This document shows positions 18,087 through 27,758 of a DNA stretch of 64,000 bases, piece by piece. Position 1 is the stretch's first letter. Each line of letters opens with the position of its first letter. A program made the translations under genes and the position numbers. Source of the stretch: Polaribacter sp. (GTDB lineage: Bacteria; Bacteroidota; Bacteroidia; Flavobacteriales; Flavobacteriaceae); the NCBI GenBank assembly GCA_029238315.1, contig JAQWGI010000021.1, forward strand, positions 16,574-80,573, given 5' to 3'. The notes beneath the pieces are model-generated. The model ran no database searches. It saw only the letters and a list, made by a program, of their open reading frames with translations, and was not told the origin of the DNA.

Positions 18087-19205
18087 ATGAAATTTATAGT
18101 ATCAAGTTCGCAATTATTAAAGCAACTTCAAGTTCTTGGAGGTGTAATTAATAGCAATAATACCCTACCTATTTTAGATAATTTCTTATTTGAACTATCT
18201 GAAAACGAATTAAAAATTTCTGCATCAGATCTAGAAACAACAATGAGTGCTGTTGTAGAAGTAGAATCTGATTCTAAAGGATCAATTGCAATTTCTGCCC
18301 GATTGTTATTAGATACTTTAAAAACATTTCCAGATCAACCTTTAACTTTTAAAACTGAAGGAGAAAGTACTATTGAAATTAGTTCTGATCAAGGAAAATA
18401 CGATATGGCATTTTTTGGTGGAGAAGAATTTCCGAAAGCGGTTTCTCTAACTTCGCCAAGTAAAACTGTAATTCCGTCTGGAATTTTAGCAAACGCTATT
18501 TCTAAAACAATTTTTGCTGCTGGTAACGATGATTTAAGACCAGTAATGAGCGGCGTTTTCTTTCAGTTTAGCACAGAAAGTTTAACGTTTGTTGCAACTG
18601 ATGCTCATAAATTAGTAAAATATACACGTACAGATGTTACTGCAAATGAAAGCGCAGAGTTTATCATGCCAAAGAAACCTTTAAACTTATTAAAAGGAAT
18701 TTTAAATGGTAATGATAGCGATGTTGCTATCGAATATAATAACTCAAACGCAAAATTTACTTTTGACAACTTTGTATTGGTTTGTCGTTTAATTGACGGA
18801 AAATATCCAAACTACGAAGCGGTTATCCCAAAGGAAAATCCAAATAAATTAACGGTTGATAGAGCTTCATTTTTAAACTCTGTAAAACGTGTGTCTATTT
18901 TCTCTAGTAAAACAACACACCAAATCAGATTAAAAATGGCAGGAACAGAATTAAACATTTCTGCAGAAGATTTAGATTATGCAAACAAAGCAGACGAACG
19001 TTTGTCTTGTGATTATCAAGGAGACGACATGCAAATAGGATTCAACTCGCGTTTTTTAAGCGAAATGCTGAACAACCTAAATGCAAACGATGTATTAATT
19101 GAAATGTCTTTACCAAACAGAGCTGGAATCTTAACACCAATTGACGGAACAGACGAAGGGGAAAATGTTACCATGTTGGTAATGCCTGTGATGTTAAACT
19201 CTTAG
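18087..19205 (+). CDS. dnaN: DNA polymerase III subunit beta (sliding clamp)
   Basis: The ring-shaped processivity clamp that tethers the replicative polymerase to DNA. The 372-residue length and three-domain layout are standard. The N-terminus MKFIVSSSQLLKQLQVLGGVI and NTLPILDNFLF are typical. Domain 2 begins near residue 130 with ISKTIFAAGNDDLRPVMSGVF. The C-terminus TMLVMPVMLNS is the clamp's conserved MPxxL-type tail that forms the partner-binding pocket. dnaA is not in the window. A terminator follows. Confidence 0.96.
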   Translation: MKFIVSSSQLLKQLQVLGGVINSNNTLPILDNFLFELSENELKISASDLETTMSAVVEVESDSKGSIAISARLLLDTLKTFPDQPLTFKTEGESTIEISSDQGKYDMAFFGGEEFPKAVSLTSPSKTVIPSGILANAISKTIFAAGNDDLRPVMSGVFFQFSTESLTFVATDAHKLVKYTRTDVTANESAEFIMPKKPLNLLKGILNGNDSDVAIEYNNSNAKFTFDNFVLVCRLIDGKYPNYEAVIPKENPNKLTVDRASFLNSVKRVSIFSSKTTHQIRLKMAGTELNISAEDLDYANKADERLSCDYQGDDMQIGFNSRFLSEMLNNLNANDVLIEMSLPNRAGILTPIDGTDEGENVTMLVMPVMLNS

Positions 19206-19230
19206 TTTCGACTTCCCTCAACTACCTAAA

Positions 19231-19403
19231 CTGTCATTGCGAGAATTTGCAAAGTTCGTGGCAATCTCACGAATAAGAATAAATAAAAGCATCGTTTAAA
19301 TACGGTGCTTTTTTGTTTTCGAATGTCATTCCGACTGTAACAGAGGAATCTCAATAATATGAACTATCAAATTAAAAATTTCTCCACTCCGCTCGAAATG
19401 ACA
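19231..19403. repeat. Dispersed intergenic elements (copies 4 and 5)
   Basis: Two related segments flank the dnaN terminator: 19231-19272 (CTGTCATTGCGAG... to CAATCTCACG) and 19324-19403 (TGTCATTCCGAC... to CTCCGCTCGAAATGACA). The second has clear inverted ends and the CTCCGCTCGA core. Confidence 0.5.
19285..19314 (+). terminator. Rho-independent terminator after dnaN
   Basis: Stem AAAAGCATCGT pairs with ACGGTGCTTTT (11 bp, one G-T pair) around a short loop, followed by a T run. It lies 80 bp after the dnaN stop. Confidence 0.75.
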
Positions 19404-19442
19404 ATTGTTTTTTATGTACATTTATTTCTCAAAACAAAATAG

Positions 19443-20036
19443 TTGAATTTCCTAGCGCATTTATATCTATCAAACAACAACTCCAATATTTTAATTGGTA
19501 ATTTTATTGCTGATCATATTCATGGAAATCACTTTACGCATTTCCATCCAGAGATTCAAAAAGGCATCTTATTCCACAGAGAAATAGATACTTTCACAGA
19601 TGCTCATGAAATTGTTCGTAAAAGCAAACGAAGATTGCACTCAAGGTACAGACATTACAAAGGTGTAATTATTGATATTTTTTACGATCATTATTTGGCT
19701 AAAAACTGGGCAAAATATTCTGATGTTCCTTTAGCTGATTTTGCACAATCGTTTTATAATTTACTGCAAGAAAATTTTGAAATCCTTCCAAAAAAGACAC
19801 AACAATTATTGCCTTATTTGATAGAATATAATTGGTTATACAATTACCAATATATTAAAGGAATTGAAAAAGTGTTAAACGGAATGAACAACAGAACCAA
19901 GCAAAAATCTAAAATGAATTTGGCTGTTGAAGATTTACAAAATTTACATTCAGAATTTGAAGAAGATTTTACGGTTTTCTTTGAAGATTTACGTAACTTT
20001 TCCAACCTAAAATTATTAGAACTAAATCAAACATAA
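19443..20036 (+). CDS. Acyl carrier protein phosphodiesterase family (AcpH, DUF479)
   Basis: Family members remove the phosphopantetheine arm from acyl carrier protein. The 197-residue product opens with the signature MNFLAHLYLSNN and has IGNFIADHIHGN, GILFHREIDTFTDAH and the DIFYDHYLAKNW motif. The conserved His/Asp residues fit the HD-like metal site. Translation starts at TTG (19443), because the family's motif begins exactly there and there is no nearby ATG. It is followed 7 bp later by the gamma-glutamyltransferase. Confidence 0.88.
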   Translation: MNFLAHLYLSNNNSNILIGNFIADHIHGNHFTHFHPEIQKGILFHREIDTFTDAHEIVRKSKRRLHSRYRHYKGVIIDIFYDHYLAKNWAKYSDVPLADFAQSFYNLLQENFEILPKKTQQLLPYLIEYNWLYNYQYIKGIEKVLNGMNNRTKQKSKMNLAVEDLQNLHSEFEEDFTVFFEDLRNFSNLKLLELNQT

Positions 20037-20043
20037 ATTTATC

Positions 20044-21726
20044 ATGAAAAAATTACTTTCATTATTATTCATCGCAATCTTGTTTGCAAATTGTACCAAA
20101 GAAGATAAAGTTGTCGGATTAATTACAGACAAAGCAATGGTAGTTTCTGCCAGAGTAGAAGCGTCTCAAATTGGATCTGACATTCTTAAAAAAGGAGGAA
20201 ATGCTTATGATGCAATGATTGCAACACAATTAGGTTTAGCGGTTGTATATCCTGTTGCTGGAAATATTGGCGGCGGTGGATTTATGGTTTTTCGTCATCA
20301 TGATGGGAAATCTGGTGCATTAGATTTTAGAGAAAAAGCGCCATTATCTTCAGACAAAGACATGTATTTAGATGAAAAAGGCGAAGTGATTCCAGGTAAA
20401 AGTAGTTTTGGAGTTCATTCTTCTGGCGTTCCTGGTTCTGTTGCCGGAATTGTAGAAGTATATGAAAAATATGGAAGTTTACCTTTTAAAGATTTGGTTC
20501 AGCCTGCTATAGATTTAGCAAGAAACGGATTTAAAGTAACTAAGAAACAAGCAAATTCTTTAAACGGAACTCTTTCTCGCTTTAAAAAAGCAAACAATTA
20601 TCAAATCTTATTTGATAGAGAATGGAAAGAAGGAGATTTGTTACAACAAGAAGAATTAGCGCAAACTTTAGAACGCATTAGAGATAATGGTAGAGATGGT
20701 TTTTACAAAGGAAAAACTGCCGATTTAATTGTTGATTATCAAAAAGAATTAGGCGGAATTATTACGCACCAAGATCTAGAAAAATACAAAGCAATTTGGC
20801 GTAAACCAATCGTATTTGATTACAAAGGTTATAAAATTACTTCAATGACAATGCCTGCAAGTGGTGGAATTTGTTTAGCACAAATTTTAAAATCTGTTGA
20901 GCCTTATGACTTCTCTAAAATTGATCATAATTCAACAAAATACATTCAATTATTAACAGAAGCAGAAAGAAGATCGTATGCAGATAGAGCGCATTATTTA
21001 GGCGATATGGATTTTGTAAATGTGCCAATTGACAGCTTAATTGCTCCAAAATACATTAGTGAAAGAATGCTTGATTTTTCTTGGGATAAAGCCACTAAAT
21101 CTTCGGATGTTTCTCATGGAAAAGTATTGGGTTATGAAAGTGATGAAACTACACACTACTCTATTATCGATCAATTTGGAAATGCAGTTTCTGTAACCAC
21201 AACATTAAATACTGGTTATGGTTCTAAAGTATTGGTAAAAGGCGCTGGTTTTTTCTTAAACAATGAAATGGACGATTTTTCTGCAAAACCTGGCGTTCCA
21301 AATGTTTACGGATTATTAGGTTCAACTGCTAATGCAATTGCTCCAGAAAAAAGAATGTTAAGTTCTATGACGCCAACAATTGTAGAAAAAGACGGAAAAT
21401 TAAAAATGGTTGTAGGAACTCCAGGTGGATCAACAATTATTACATCAGTTTTACAAAATATTTTAAATGTTGTAGAATATGATATGGGAATGCAAGAATC
21501 TGTAAATAAAGCACGTTTTCATCATCAATGGATGCCAGATAATATTAGAATGGAACCAAACGGATTTGACAGTATTACCAAAGCGAATTTAAAAACATTA
21601 GGATACGAATTATTAGAAAGAAACTCTTTGATTATTGGTAGAGTTGATGCTATTTTAGTATTACCAAACGGAAAATTAGAAGGTGGCGCAGATCCTCGCG
21701 GAGATGATGCTGCTGTAGGGTTTTAA
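20044..21726 (+). CDS. ggt: Gamma-glutamyltransferase (lipoprotein)
   Basis: A periplasmic or outer-membrane enzyme that cleaves or transfers gamma-glutamyl groups, e.g. from glutathione. It is made as a 560-residue precursor that autocleaves. The lipobox FANC at residues 15-18 (after MKKLLSLLFIAIL) marks it as a lipoprotein. The catalytic and cleavage Thr is the first T of TTHYS, residue 369. Downstream are TTLNTGYGSKV and the NNEMDDFS motif, then PGGSTIITSVLQ. The complete heavy/light layout suggests a functional enzyme. Confidence 0.93.
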   Translation: MKKLLSLLFIAILFANCTKEDKVVGLITDKAMVVSARVEASQIGSDILKKGGNAYDAMIATQLGLAVVYPVAGNIGGGGFMVFRHHDGKSGALDFREKAPLSSDKDMYLDEKGEVIPGKSSFGVHSSGVPGSVAGIVEVYEKYGSLPFKDLVQPAIDLARNGFKVTKKQANSLNGTLSRFKKANNYQILFDREWKEGDLLQQEELAQTLERIRDNGRDGFYKGKTADLIVDYQKELGGIITHQDLEKYKAIWRKPIVFDYKGYKITSMTMPASGGICLAQILKSVEPYDFSKIDHNSTKYIQLLTEAERRSYADRAHYLGDMDFVNVPIDSLIAPKYISERMLDFSWDKATKSSDVSHGKVLGYESDETTHYSIIDQFGNAVSVTTTLNTGYGSKVLVKGAGFFLNNEMDDFSAKPGVPNVYGLLGSTANAIAPEKRMLSSMTPTIVEKDGKLKMVVGTPGGSTIITSVLQNILNVVEYDMGMQESVNKARFHHQWMPDNIRMEPNGFDSITKANLKTLGYELLERNSLIIGRVDAILVLPNGKLEGGADPRGDDAAVGF

Positions 21727-21780
21727 ATATAGTGAATAGTAAACAGCTTTCAGTTTCACGTGGCAGTTTCAATTATTATT

Positions 21781-21867
21781 TGTCTGTTCGAGCGGAGTCG
21801 ATAACTATTCAAATTTCAAGAAGTTCTCGATAAAATTTCGTAAAAAACGAAATCACTCGAACTGACA
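21781..21867. repeat. Dispersed intergenic element (copy 6)
   Basis: It begins TGTCTGTTCGAGCGGAGTCG and ends AATCACTCGAACTGACA, matching copy 3 at both ends and in the middle but about 20 bp shorter. It lies between ggt and the VOC gene. Confidence 0.65.
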
Positions 21868-21972
21868 ACAATTAAACTTTGCCTCTTTGCAACTTAAAAA
21901 AATGACAGAATCTAAAACAAATAAGCATCAACAAAACTATATAACTTTGTTACTTTAAAAACTTTGTAAATT

Positions 21973-22395
21973 ATGAAAATACAACCATTCCATTTAGCAA
22001 TTCCTGTTAATAATTTAGAATTGTGTAGAACATTTTATAGAGATGTTTTACAATGTAAAGAAGGAAGAAGCTCTGAATCTTGGGTAGATTTTAATTTCTT
22101 CGGACATCAGTTGGTCATTCATCAAAAAGATGGAATGTATAATGAAGAAGCGGTTACAAATCCTGTAGATGGTCACGATGTTCCTGTTCCACATTTTGGA
22201 GTTGTCTTAACTTGGAACGATTGGCAAGATTTATCGCAAAGATTAATTAAAGAAAAAACACAATTTGTAATTGCACCAACTATAAGGTTTCAAGGAAAGA
22301 TTGGCGAACAAGCTACTATGTTTTTTACAGATCCAGAAAATAATGCGTTAGAATTTAAAGCTTTTAAAGATATGAATCAGTTGTTTGCTAAATAG
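21973..22395 (+). CDS. VOC superfamily (glyoxalase/dioxygenase-like) protein
   Basis: A 140-residue single VOC module of the glyoxalase/bleomycin resistance fold. It opens with [22 protein letters not shown], and the His at residue 6 plus a late Glu in [12 protein letters not shown] are the likely metal ligands. A middle His is in FFGHQLVIH. The specific reaction cannot be told from sequence. A TAACTTTG at 21942-21949 could be its -7 box. Confidence 0.84.
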   Translation: MKIQPFHLAIPVNNLELCRTFYRDVLQCKEGRSSESWVDFNFFGHQLVIHQKDGMYNEEAVTNPVDGHDVPVPHFGVVLTWNDWQDLSQRLIKEKTQFVIAPTIRFQGKIGEQATMFFTDPENNALEFKAFKDMNQLFAK

Positions 22396-22409
22396 TTTTA
22401 ATTCCATAT

Positions 22410-22472
22410 TGTCTCCTCGAGCGGAGTCGAGAGGTTAATTTATATTAGGTTTCGACTCCGCTCAACCTGACA
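22410..22472. repeat. Dispersed intergenic element (copy 7), strong hairpin
   Basis: A compact copy. TGTCTCCTCGAGCGGAGTCG at the left pairs with TCGACTCCGCTCAACCTGACA-type sequence at the right, giving a near-complete stem over about 63 bp. It lies between the VOC gene and the pseudouridine synthase gene. Confidence 0.6.
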
Positions 22473-22487
22473 AGCTAAAATAAAATA

Positions 22488-23348
22488 ATGCAACTAACAG
22501 AAACTCATGTTGCGATTTCGCTAGAGAAGCCTATTAGACTTCAAGAATATGCCGTTGGAATTTTTAAAACAATCCCGACGAAATCTGGCATTAAAAAAGC
22601 CATCAAAAAACAACTTGTTTTTGTAAACAACAAGCTTGCTTCTACTGCGCAATTTATTAATGGCGGAGAAACTATTGAATTGTTTTCTGTAGAAGCCGAA
22701 AATGAATTCAAAAGATTAAATTTAGATTTAGAGGTAATCTTTGAAGATGATTTTTTAGCTATCATATTTAAGCCTGCTGGTATTTTAGTTAGCGGAAACT
22801 CTTTTTGTACAATTGATAATGCATTGGCACAAAATTTAACAAAAAGCAATCAAAATGATGCGATAAGACCAAGGCCTGTGCATCGTTTAGATTACCCAAC
22901 AAGTGGATTATTATTGATTGGAAAAACAACTTCATCAATCACTTCTTTAAATAAATTGTTTGAAAATAAAGAAATTCAAAAAACATATCATGCTATAACC
23001 ATTGGTAAAATGGAGCAAAAAGGAACAATTGATTTTTTGATTGATGAAAAAAAAGCATTTACAGAATTCGAAGTTTTAGAGTCAGAAAAATCTGAACGTT
23101 TTGATTTTTTAAACTTAGTAAAACTAATTCCAAAAACAGGTAGAAAACATCAACTTAGAAAACATTTGTTAGCAATTGGAAATCCGATTTTGGGAGACAA
23201 AGAGTATTTTAAAGAAAATCTTATTTTAAACGGAAAAGGTTTGTTTTTACATGCATCAACTTTAGAGTTTACACATCCGTTTACTCAAAAAAATATTTCA
23301 ATCACCAAAGAATTGCCTAAAAAATTTAAGAAAATTTTCGCTCTTTAA
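22488..23348 (+). CDS. RluA family RNA pseudouridine synthase
   Basis: Isomerises uridine to pseudouridine in rRNA or tRNA. The 286-residue product has an N-terminal S4-like RNA-binding segment (about 15-70). The catalytic domain contains IIFKPAGILV and the RluA active-site motif PVHRLDYPTSGLLL, with catalytic Asp in HRLD near residue 136. GRKHQLRKHLLAIGNPILGD is the usual C-terminal motif. The exact RNA site is not predictable. Confidence 0.9.
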   Translation: MQLTETHVAISLEKPIRLQEYAVGIFKTIPTKSGIKKAIKKQLVFVNNKLASTAQFINGGETIELFSVEAENEFKRLNLDLEVIFEDDFLAIIFKPAGILVSGNSFCTIDNALAQNLTKSNQNDAIRPRPVHRLDYPTSGLLLIGKTTSSITSLNKLFENKEIQKTYHAITIGKMEQKGTIDFLIDEKKAFTEFEVLESEKSERFDFLNLVKLIPKTGRKHQLRKHLLAIGNPILGDKEYFKENLILNGKGLFLHASTLEFTHPFTQKNISITKELPKKFKKIFAL

Positions 23349-23417
23349 AATTAATAATCTTTGAATACTTTTGAAATCTCTTTATAAATCAGCAAATTTG
23401 ATAAAAATACTATATTT

Positions 23418-23936
23418 ATGAAAAAAGCAACTTTAAAATCAAACGAATATAACGCCTATTATGAAACATACATTGGTTTAATTCCTGATGAAACCTCACT
23501 TTTAGATGGTTTAAAAGAGGATCAAAAAATGGTGATAGATTTCTTTTCGGCAATCCCAAAAGAAAAATTAGAATATCGATATCAACCAGGCAAATGGAGC
23601 ATTAAAGAAATATTACTTCACATTATTGATACTGAGCGCATTTTTATGTATCGTTTGTTAAGAATTGCCAGAAAAGATACAACTCCGTTAGCAGGTTTTG
23701 ATCAAGATATTTATGTTGCTCCTTCAGAAGCCAATAGTAAATCAATAGAAGATTTAATAGGAGAATTTTCTGCAACAAGAATGTATTCTCTCAATTTAAT
23801 TAGTAGTATTTCTGATGAAAACCTAAAGAACATAGGAACAGCAAGTGATTCTCCTGTTTCTGCAAGAGCATGCGGATTTATACTTTTGGGTCATAGCATT
23901 TGGCATATCAATATTATAAAAGAGCGTTACTTGTAA
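23418..23936 (+). CDS. DinB family protein
   Basis: A 172-residue four-helix-bundle protein of the DinB/YfiT superfamily, metal-dependent and often thiol- or stress-related. YQPGKWSIKEILLHIIDTERIFMYR (around residues 54-78) holds the first metal His. A second pair lies in LLGHSIWHINIIKERYL at the C-terminus, so the three-His site looks complete. TACTTTTG at 23366-23373 could be its -7 element. The substrate is unknown. Confidence 0.86.
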   Translation: MKKATLKSNEYNAYYETYIGLIPDETSLLDGLKEDQKMVIDFFSAIPKEKLEYRYQPGKWSIKEILLHIIDTERIFMYRLLRIARKDTTPLAGFDQDIYVAPSEANSKSIEDLIGEFSATRMYSLNLISSISDENLKNIGTASDSPVSARACGFILLGHSIWHINIIKERYL

Positions 23937-24089
23937 TTTTAGAAATTAGACCAAACTTCGAATACTGTAATTAAGATTTAGTAAAAGCAAAGTTAAATTC
24001 AGCAAAAACAAAGATGTATTGCCAAAAAACAGATAATTATAGAACCAATAAATAATAGTAAATTAGCTACTTAAGAAACAACCTTTTCA

Positions 24090-25367
24090 ATGAAAAAAAT
24101 CTTAAAATTAATTGGAATATTTTTAGCTCTATTATTTATAGTTAGCGCCATTTTTTACACAATTTATAATGAAAGCTTACCTAAGGGAATAAAAAATGAG
24201 AAAGCAGAAGCATTGGCAACCAAAATGATGAAAGCTTTAAACTATGACGCATACAAAAGTGTGGAAGTTTTAGAATGGAGTTTTAGAGGAGAAAATTATT
24301 ACAAATGGTATAAAGAAGAAAATGTTGTTGAAGTGTCTTGGGGTAGTAATAAGGTCATTCTAAACACTAAGAAACCTGCATTATCTGAAGTTTTTGTTTC
24401 TGAAACTAAAACAGAAAATCAAGAATTAATAAAAAATGCAATCGATTATTTTAATAATGATAGTTTTTGGTTGGTTGCGCCATTTAAAATTTTTGATGCT
24501 GGCGTAGAGAGAAGCATTGTAAAACACAATGAAAAAGATGCGCTTTTAATAACATATACTACTGGTGGCTCAACTCCTGGAGATTCTTATTTGTGGATTT
24601 TAGATGAAAATAATTTCCCTACAAGTTATAAAATGTGGACAAGTATTATTCCGATTGGAGGAATAGAAGCTTCTTGGAGCGACTGGAAAAAAACAGAAGC
24701 TGGTTTTAAATTACCTACAAAACATAAAATGAGTTTATTTGGTTTAGAATTAGACATGGGAGATGTTAAAGCCTCAAATCCGAAAGCAGATACATTAGCG
24801 CGTGAAATTTTAAAATCAATTAAACACGAAGCGTATAAAACCACACGATATATTGACTGGAGTTTTGGAGGAAGAAGGGCTTATAAGTGGGATAAAAAAG
24901 AACATATTGTTGAAGTAAGTTGGGATAAAATAAAAGTAATCTTGCATCCAAATAACTTAGAAAAAAGCACCGTTTTTATTGATAACAAAGAAACAACAGA
25001 AAATAAAGAGAAAATAGTAAAAAGAGCAGAGTCAAGTTTTAATAATGATAGTTTTTGGTTGGTTGCACCACATAAACTTTTTGAAGACGGAATTATAAGA
25101 AGTATTGTTCAGGTTGACGGGAAAGACGCTTTAAAAGTAAAATATACAACCGGAGGCTCTACACCTGGAGATTCTTATACCTGGATTTTAAATGACGCTT
25201 TTTTACCAATAAAGTACTTAATGGATGTGCCAAGTATGAAAATGAACCAAGTACCAGCAACCTGGGATGATTGGTATACAACAGCTTCAGGAACTTTATT
25301 ACCAAAAAGCCATACTTTTTCTGGAGGAAGAAAATTGAGTATGGGAGAGGTTAAAGCATATAATTAA
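24090..25367 (+). CDS. Membrane-anchored protein with two tandem copies of an unknown domain
   Basis: I do not recognise the family. The 425-residue product has an N-terminal membrane anchor (residues about 4-26), then two homologous units of roughly 190 residues (about 40-230 and 240-425). Each contains an SFxGxxxYKW-like start, then FNNDSFWLVAP, then YTTGGSTPGDSY with a following WILN/WILD, and ends with MGDVKA/MGEVKA. Units are clearly duplicated but diverged. The pattern suggests an extracytoplasmic beta-rich, lipoprotein-localisation-like or ligand-binding fold, which is only inference. It precedes the AI-2E family gene by 15 bp. Confidence 0.75.
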   Translation: MKKILKLIGIFLALLFIVSAIFYTIYNESLPKGIKNEKAEALATKMMKALNYDAYKSVEVLEWSFRGENYYKWYKEENVVEVSWGSNKVILNTKKPALSEVFVSETKTENQELIKNAIDYFNNDSFWLVAPFKIFDAGVERSIVKHNEKDALLITYTTGGSTPGDSYLWILDENNFPTSYKMWTSIIPIGGIEASWSDWKKTEAGFKLPTKHKMSLFGLELDMGDVKASNPKADTLAREILKSIKHEAYKTTRYIDWSFGGRRAYKWDKKEHIVEVSWDKIKVILHPNNLEKSTVFIDNKETTENKEKIVKRAESSFNNDSFWLVAPHKLFEDGIIRSIVQVDGKDALKVKYTTGGSTPGDSYTWILNDAFLPIKYLMDVPSMKMNQVPATWDDWYTTASGTLLPKSHTFSGGRKLSMGEVKAYN

Positions 25368-25382
25368 TAGAAAGATAAAACT

Positions 25383-26465
25383 ATGGATTCGAAAAATGTT
25401 TCAAACGGAATTTTAAGAGCACTAGGTATTCTTCTAGGAATTGGAGTACTAGCCTACTTTTTATACGCAATACAATCTGTATTAATATATGTTATTATAG
25501 CAGCAGTAATTTCTTTAATAGCAAAACCAATAATTGGTTTTCTGCAAAAAAAATTAAAATTCCCAAATACTCTTTCGGTAGTATCAACAATGGTATTGTT
25601 TGTTGGAATTATAGTTGGAATTATAAGAATGTTTATTCCCTTAGTAATTGAACAAGGAGAGAGTTTATCACTTTTACAAACCGATAAATTATTGCAAAAT
25701 TTGCAAGATGTTATCAACCAAGTTAATGCTTATTTTACTTCAAAAAACATCAACTTGTTATCAGAATTAAAAAACGTTGATTTCCTTTCTGGTTTTCAGG
25801 CAATTCCTAACTTATTAAACTATTTAGTTGGTGCTCTTGGTTCTTTAAGTGTGGGGCTTTTTTCTGTACTATTTATCTCTTTTTTCTTTATGAAAGACAG
25901 TAAATTGCTGATGAATGCAGCACTTACTATAATACCAAACAAGAGTGAGAATAAATTTTCTAAATCTACAGCTATTATTAATAAATTACTATCTAGATAT
26001 TTTATTGGACTAGTTCTACAAATAACAATTTTATTTATTTTATACACAATTACACTATTAATATTTGGAATTAAAAACGCAGTAGTAATTGCATTTTTAT
26101 GTGCATTACTTAATTTAATTCCATATATAGGACCTATGATTGGCGCAGTAATTATGTTTTTATTATCAATGTCTAGCAATTTAGGAAGCGATTTTCAAAC
26201 TACAGTATTACCAACAACAACTTATGTGATGATTGGTTATTTTATAGCACAGTTGGTAGATAACTTCTTTAGTCAGCCGTTTATTTTTTCAAAAACTACA
26301 AAATCTCATCCATTAGAAATTTTCTTAGTTATTATTATTGGTGGTTTATTATTTGGTGTTGTGGGTATGATTACTGCTGTTCCGTTATACACGGCATTAA
26401 AAGTAATTTTAAAAACCTTTTTATCAGATAATAAAATTGTAAAATCTTTAACAAAAGATATTTAA
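25383..26465 (+). CDS. AI-2E family (PerM-like) transporter
   Basis: An inner-membrane protein of 360 residues with the AI-2E exporter/UPF0118 topology: four N-terminal-half hydrophobic stretches, a periplasmic helical segment (about 85-140), then more helices. The family motif is LLNLIPYIGPMIGAV near residue 240, followed by a FIFSKTTKSHPLEIF-like segment near 300. Members export small molecules, solutes or ions; AI-2 itself is not implied. Its stop directly abuts the TTG start of the methyltransferase. Confidence 0.88.
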   Translation: MDSKNVSNGILRALGILLGIGVLAYFLYAIQSVLIYVIIAAVISLIAKPIIGFLQKKLKFPNTLSVVSTMVLFVGIIVGIIRMFIPLVIEQGESLSLLQTDKLLQNLQDVINQVNAYFTSKNINLLSELKNVDFLSGFQAIPNLLNYLVGALGSLSVGLFSVLFISFFFMKDSKLLMNAALTIIPNKSENKFSKSTAIINKLLSRYFIGLVLQITILFILYTITLLIFGIKNAVVIAFLCALLNLIPYIGPMIGAVIMFLLSMSSNLGSDFQTTVLPTTTYVMIGYFIAQLVDNFFSQPFIFSKTTKSHPLEIFLVIIIGGLLFGVVGMITAVPLYTALKVILKTFLSDNKIVKSLTKDI

Positions 26466-27674
26466 TTGAATCCTGCAATTCTACATACTGAAGTTCAGCA
26501 ATTTATCAACAAAAATTTAAATGCAAATATTGCTAAAATTCTCTTTAAAGGGAGTCCTTTTAAAGATGTTTCTGCAAAAGAGCTAGTTACTCAAATTATT
26601 TCTAAGAAGAAGTGTCAAAAAAAATTACCAACTTGGTTTTCTACAGAAAACATCTATTATCCTGAGAAGTTAAATATAGAACAAACCTCTTCAGAACTTA
26701 CTGCTAATTACAAATCTTCATTAATTTCTGGGAATTCTATTATAGATGTAACTGGCGGTTACGGAGTTGACTGCCTGTATTTTTCAAAAAAAATAAAACA
26801 TGTAACACATTGTGAATTAAACACCTACTTATCAACAATTGTGCAAAACAATTATCAACAGTTTAAAAATGAAGGCGTTGAGTTTATATCAGGTGACGGA
26901 ATTGAGCATTTAAAAAATACCACTAAAAAATACGATTGGATATACATAGATCCTTCTCGAAGAGATTCAGATAAAAATAAAGTATTTTTATTAAAAGATT
27001 GTTTGCCAAATGTTCCAGATAATTTAGAGTTCTTGTTTTCTAAAACTAATAATATTTTAATTAAAAACTCTCCAATATTAGATTTAAAAAAAACAATTGA
27101 AGAATTAAATTTTGTAAAAGAAATTCATATTGTAGCTGTTGCTAATGAAGTAAAAGAATTGCTTTTTGTTTTAGAGAAAAACTATAAAGAAAACATTAAA
27201 ATAAAGACAAACAACATACAAAAAGATAAAAATCAATATTTTGATTTCCAACTACTTAAGAACAATTCATCAAATTACGAATTTCCGAAAAAATACCTTT
27301 ACGAGCCCAATACAGCCATTTTAAAATCTGGTGGATTTCACGAAATAAGTCATCAATTTAATTTAGAAAAATTACATCCACACTCGCATTTATACACCTC
27401 TGAAAATTTAATAACTTTCCCTGGAAGAACTTTTGAAATAGAAAGCACTTGTTCATACAATGCAAAAGAAATTAAAAAAAATCTGAAAGAAAATAAAGCG
27501 AATATTACTACAAGAAATTTTCCAGAGTCTGTTGCTCAAATAAGAAAAAAGACTAAGATAAAAGACGGAGGTTCTCAATATTTATTCTTTACAACTTTAA
27601 AAAATGAAAATCTTAAAGTTTTGATTTGTTCACAAGTTTTCAACAATAATTCAAAGAAGAAAAATCAAGCTTAG
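26466..27674 (+). CDS. Class I SAM-dependent methyltransferase with THUMP-like domain
   Basis: A 402-residue cytosolic protein. The methyltransferase core (about 85-240) has IIDVTGGYGVDCLYFSKK as SAM motif I, a CELNTYL acidic loop, FISGDGIEHL, and the YIDPSRRD motif typical of this family. The C-terminal part resembles the THUMP-like domain found beside it. RNA is a likely but unproven substrate. It starts at TTG (26466), immediately after the preceding TAA, and no ATG lies near. Confidence 0.83.
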   Translation: MNPAILHTEVQQFINKNLNANIAKILFKGSPFKDVSAKELVTQIISKKKCQKKLPTWFSTENIYYPEKLNIEQTSSELTANYKSSLISGNSIIDVTGGYGVDCLYFSKKIKHVTHCELNTYLSTIVQNNYQQFKNEGVEFISGDGIEHLKNTTKKYDWIYIDPSRRDSDKNKVFLLKDCLPNVPDNLEFLFSKTNNILIKNSPILDLKKTIEELNFVKEIHIVAVANEVKELLFVLEKNYKENIKIKTNNIQKDKNQYFDFQLLKNNSSNYEFPKKYLYEPNTAILKSGGFHEISHQFNLEKLHPHSHLYTSENLITFPGRTFEIESTCSYNAKEIKKNLKENKANITTRNFPESVAQIRKKTKIKDGGSQYLFFTTLKNENLKVLICSQVFNNNSKKKNQA

Positions 27675-27758
27675 AAAAAACAAAAACGCATAAAATTCAA
27701 GGCCATTTAAGTTATATTTATAATATTTTATTAAATTTAGACTTTACAAAATATACCT

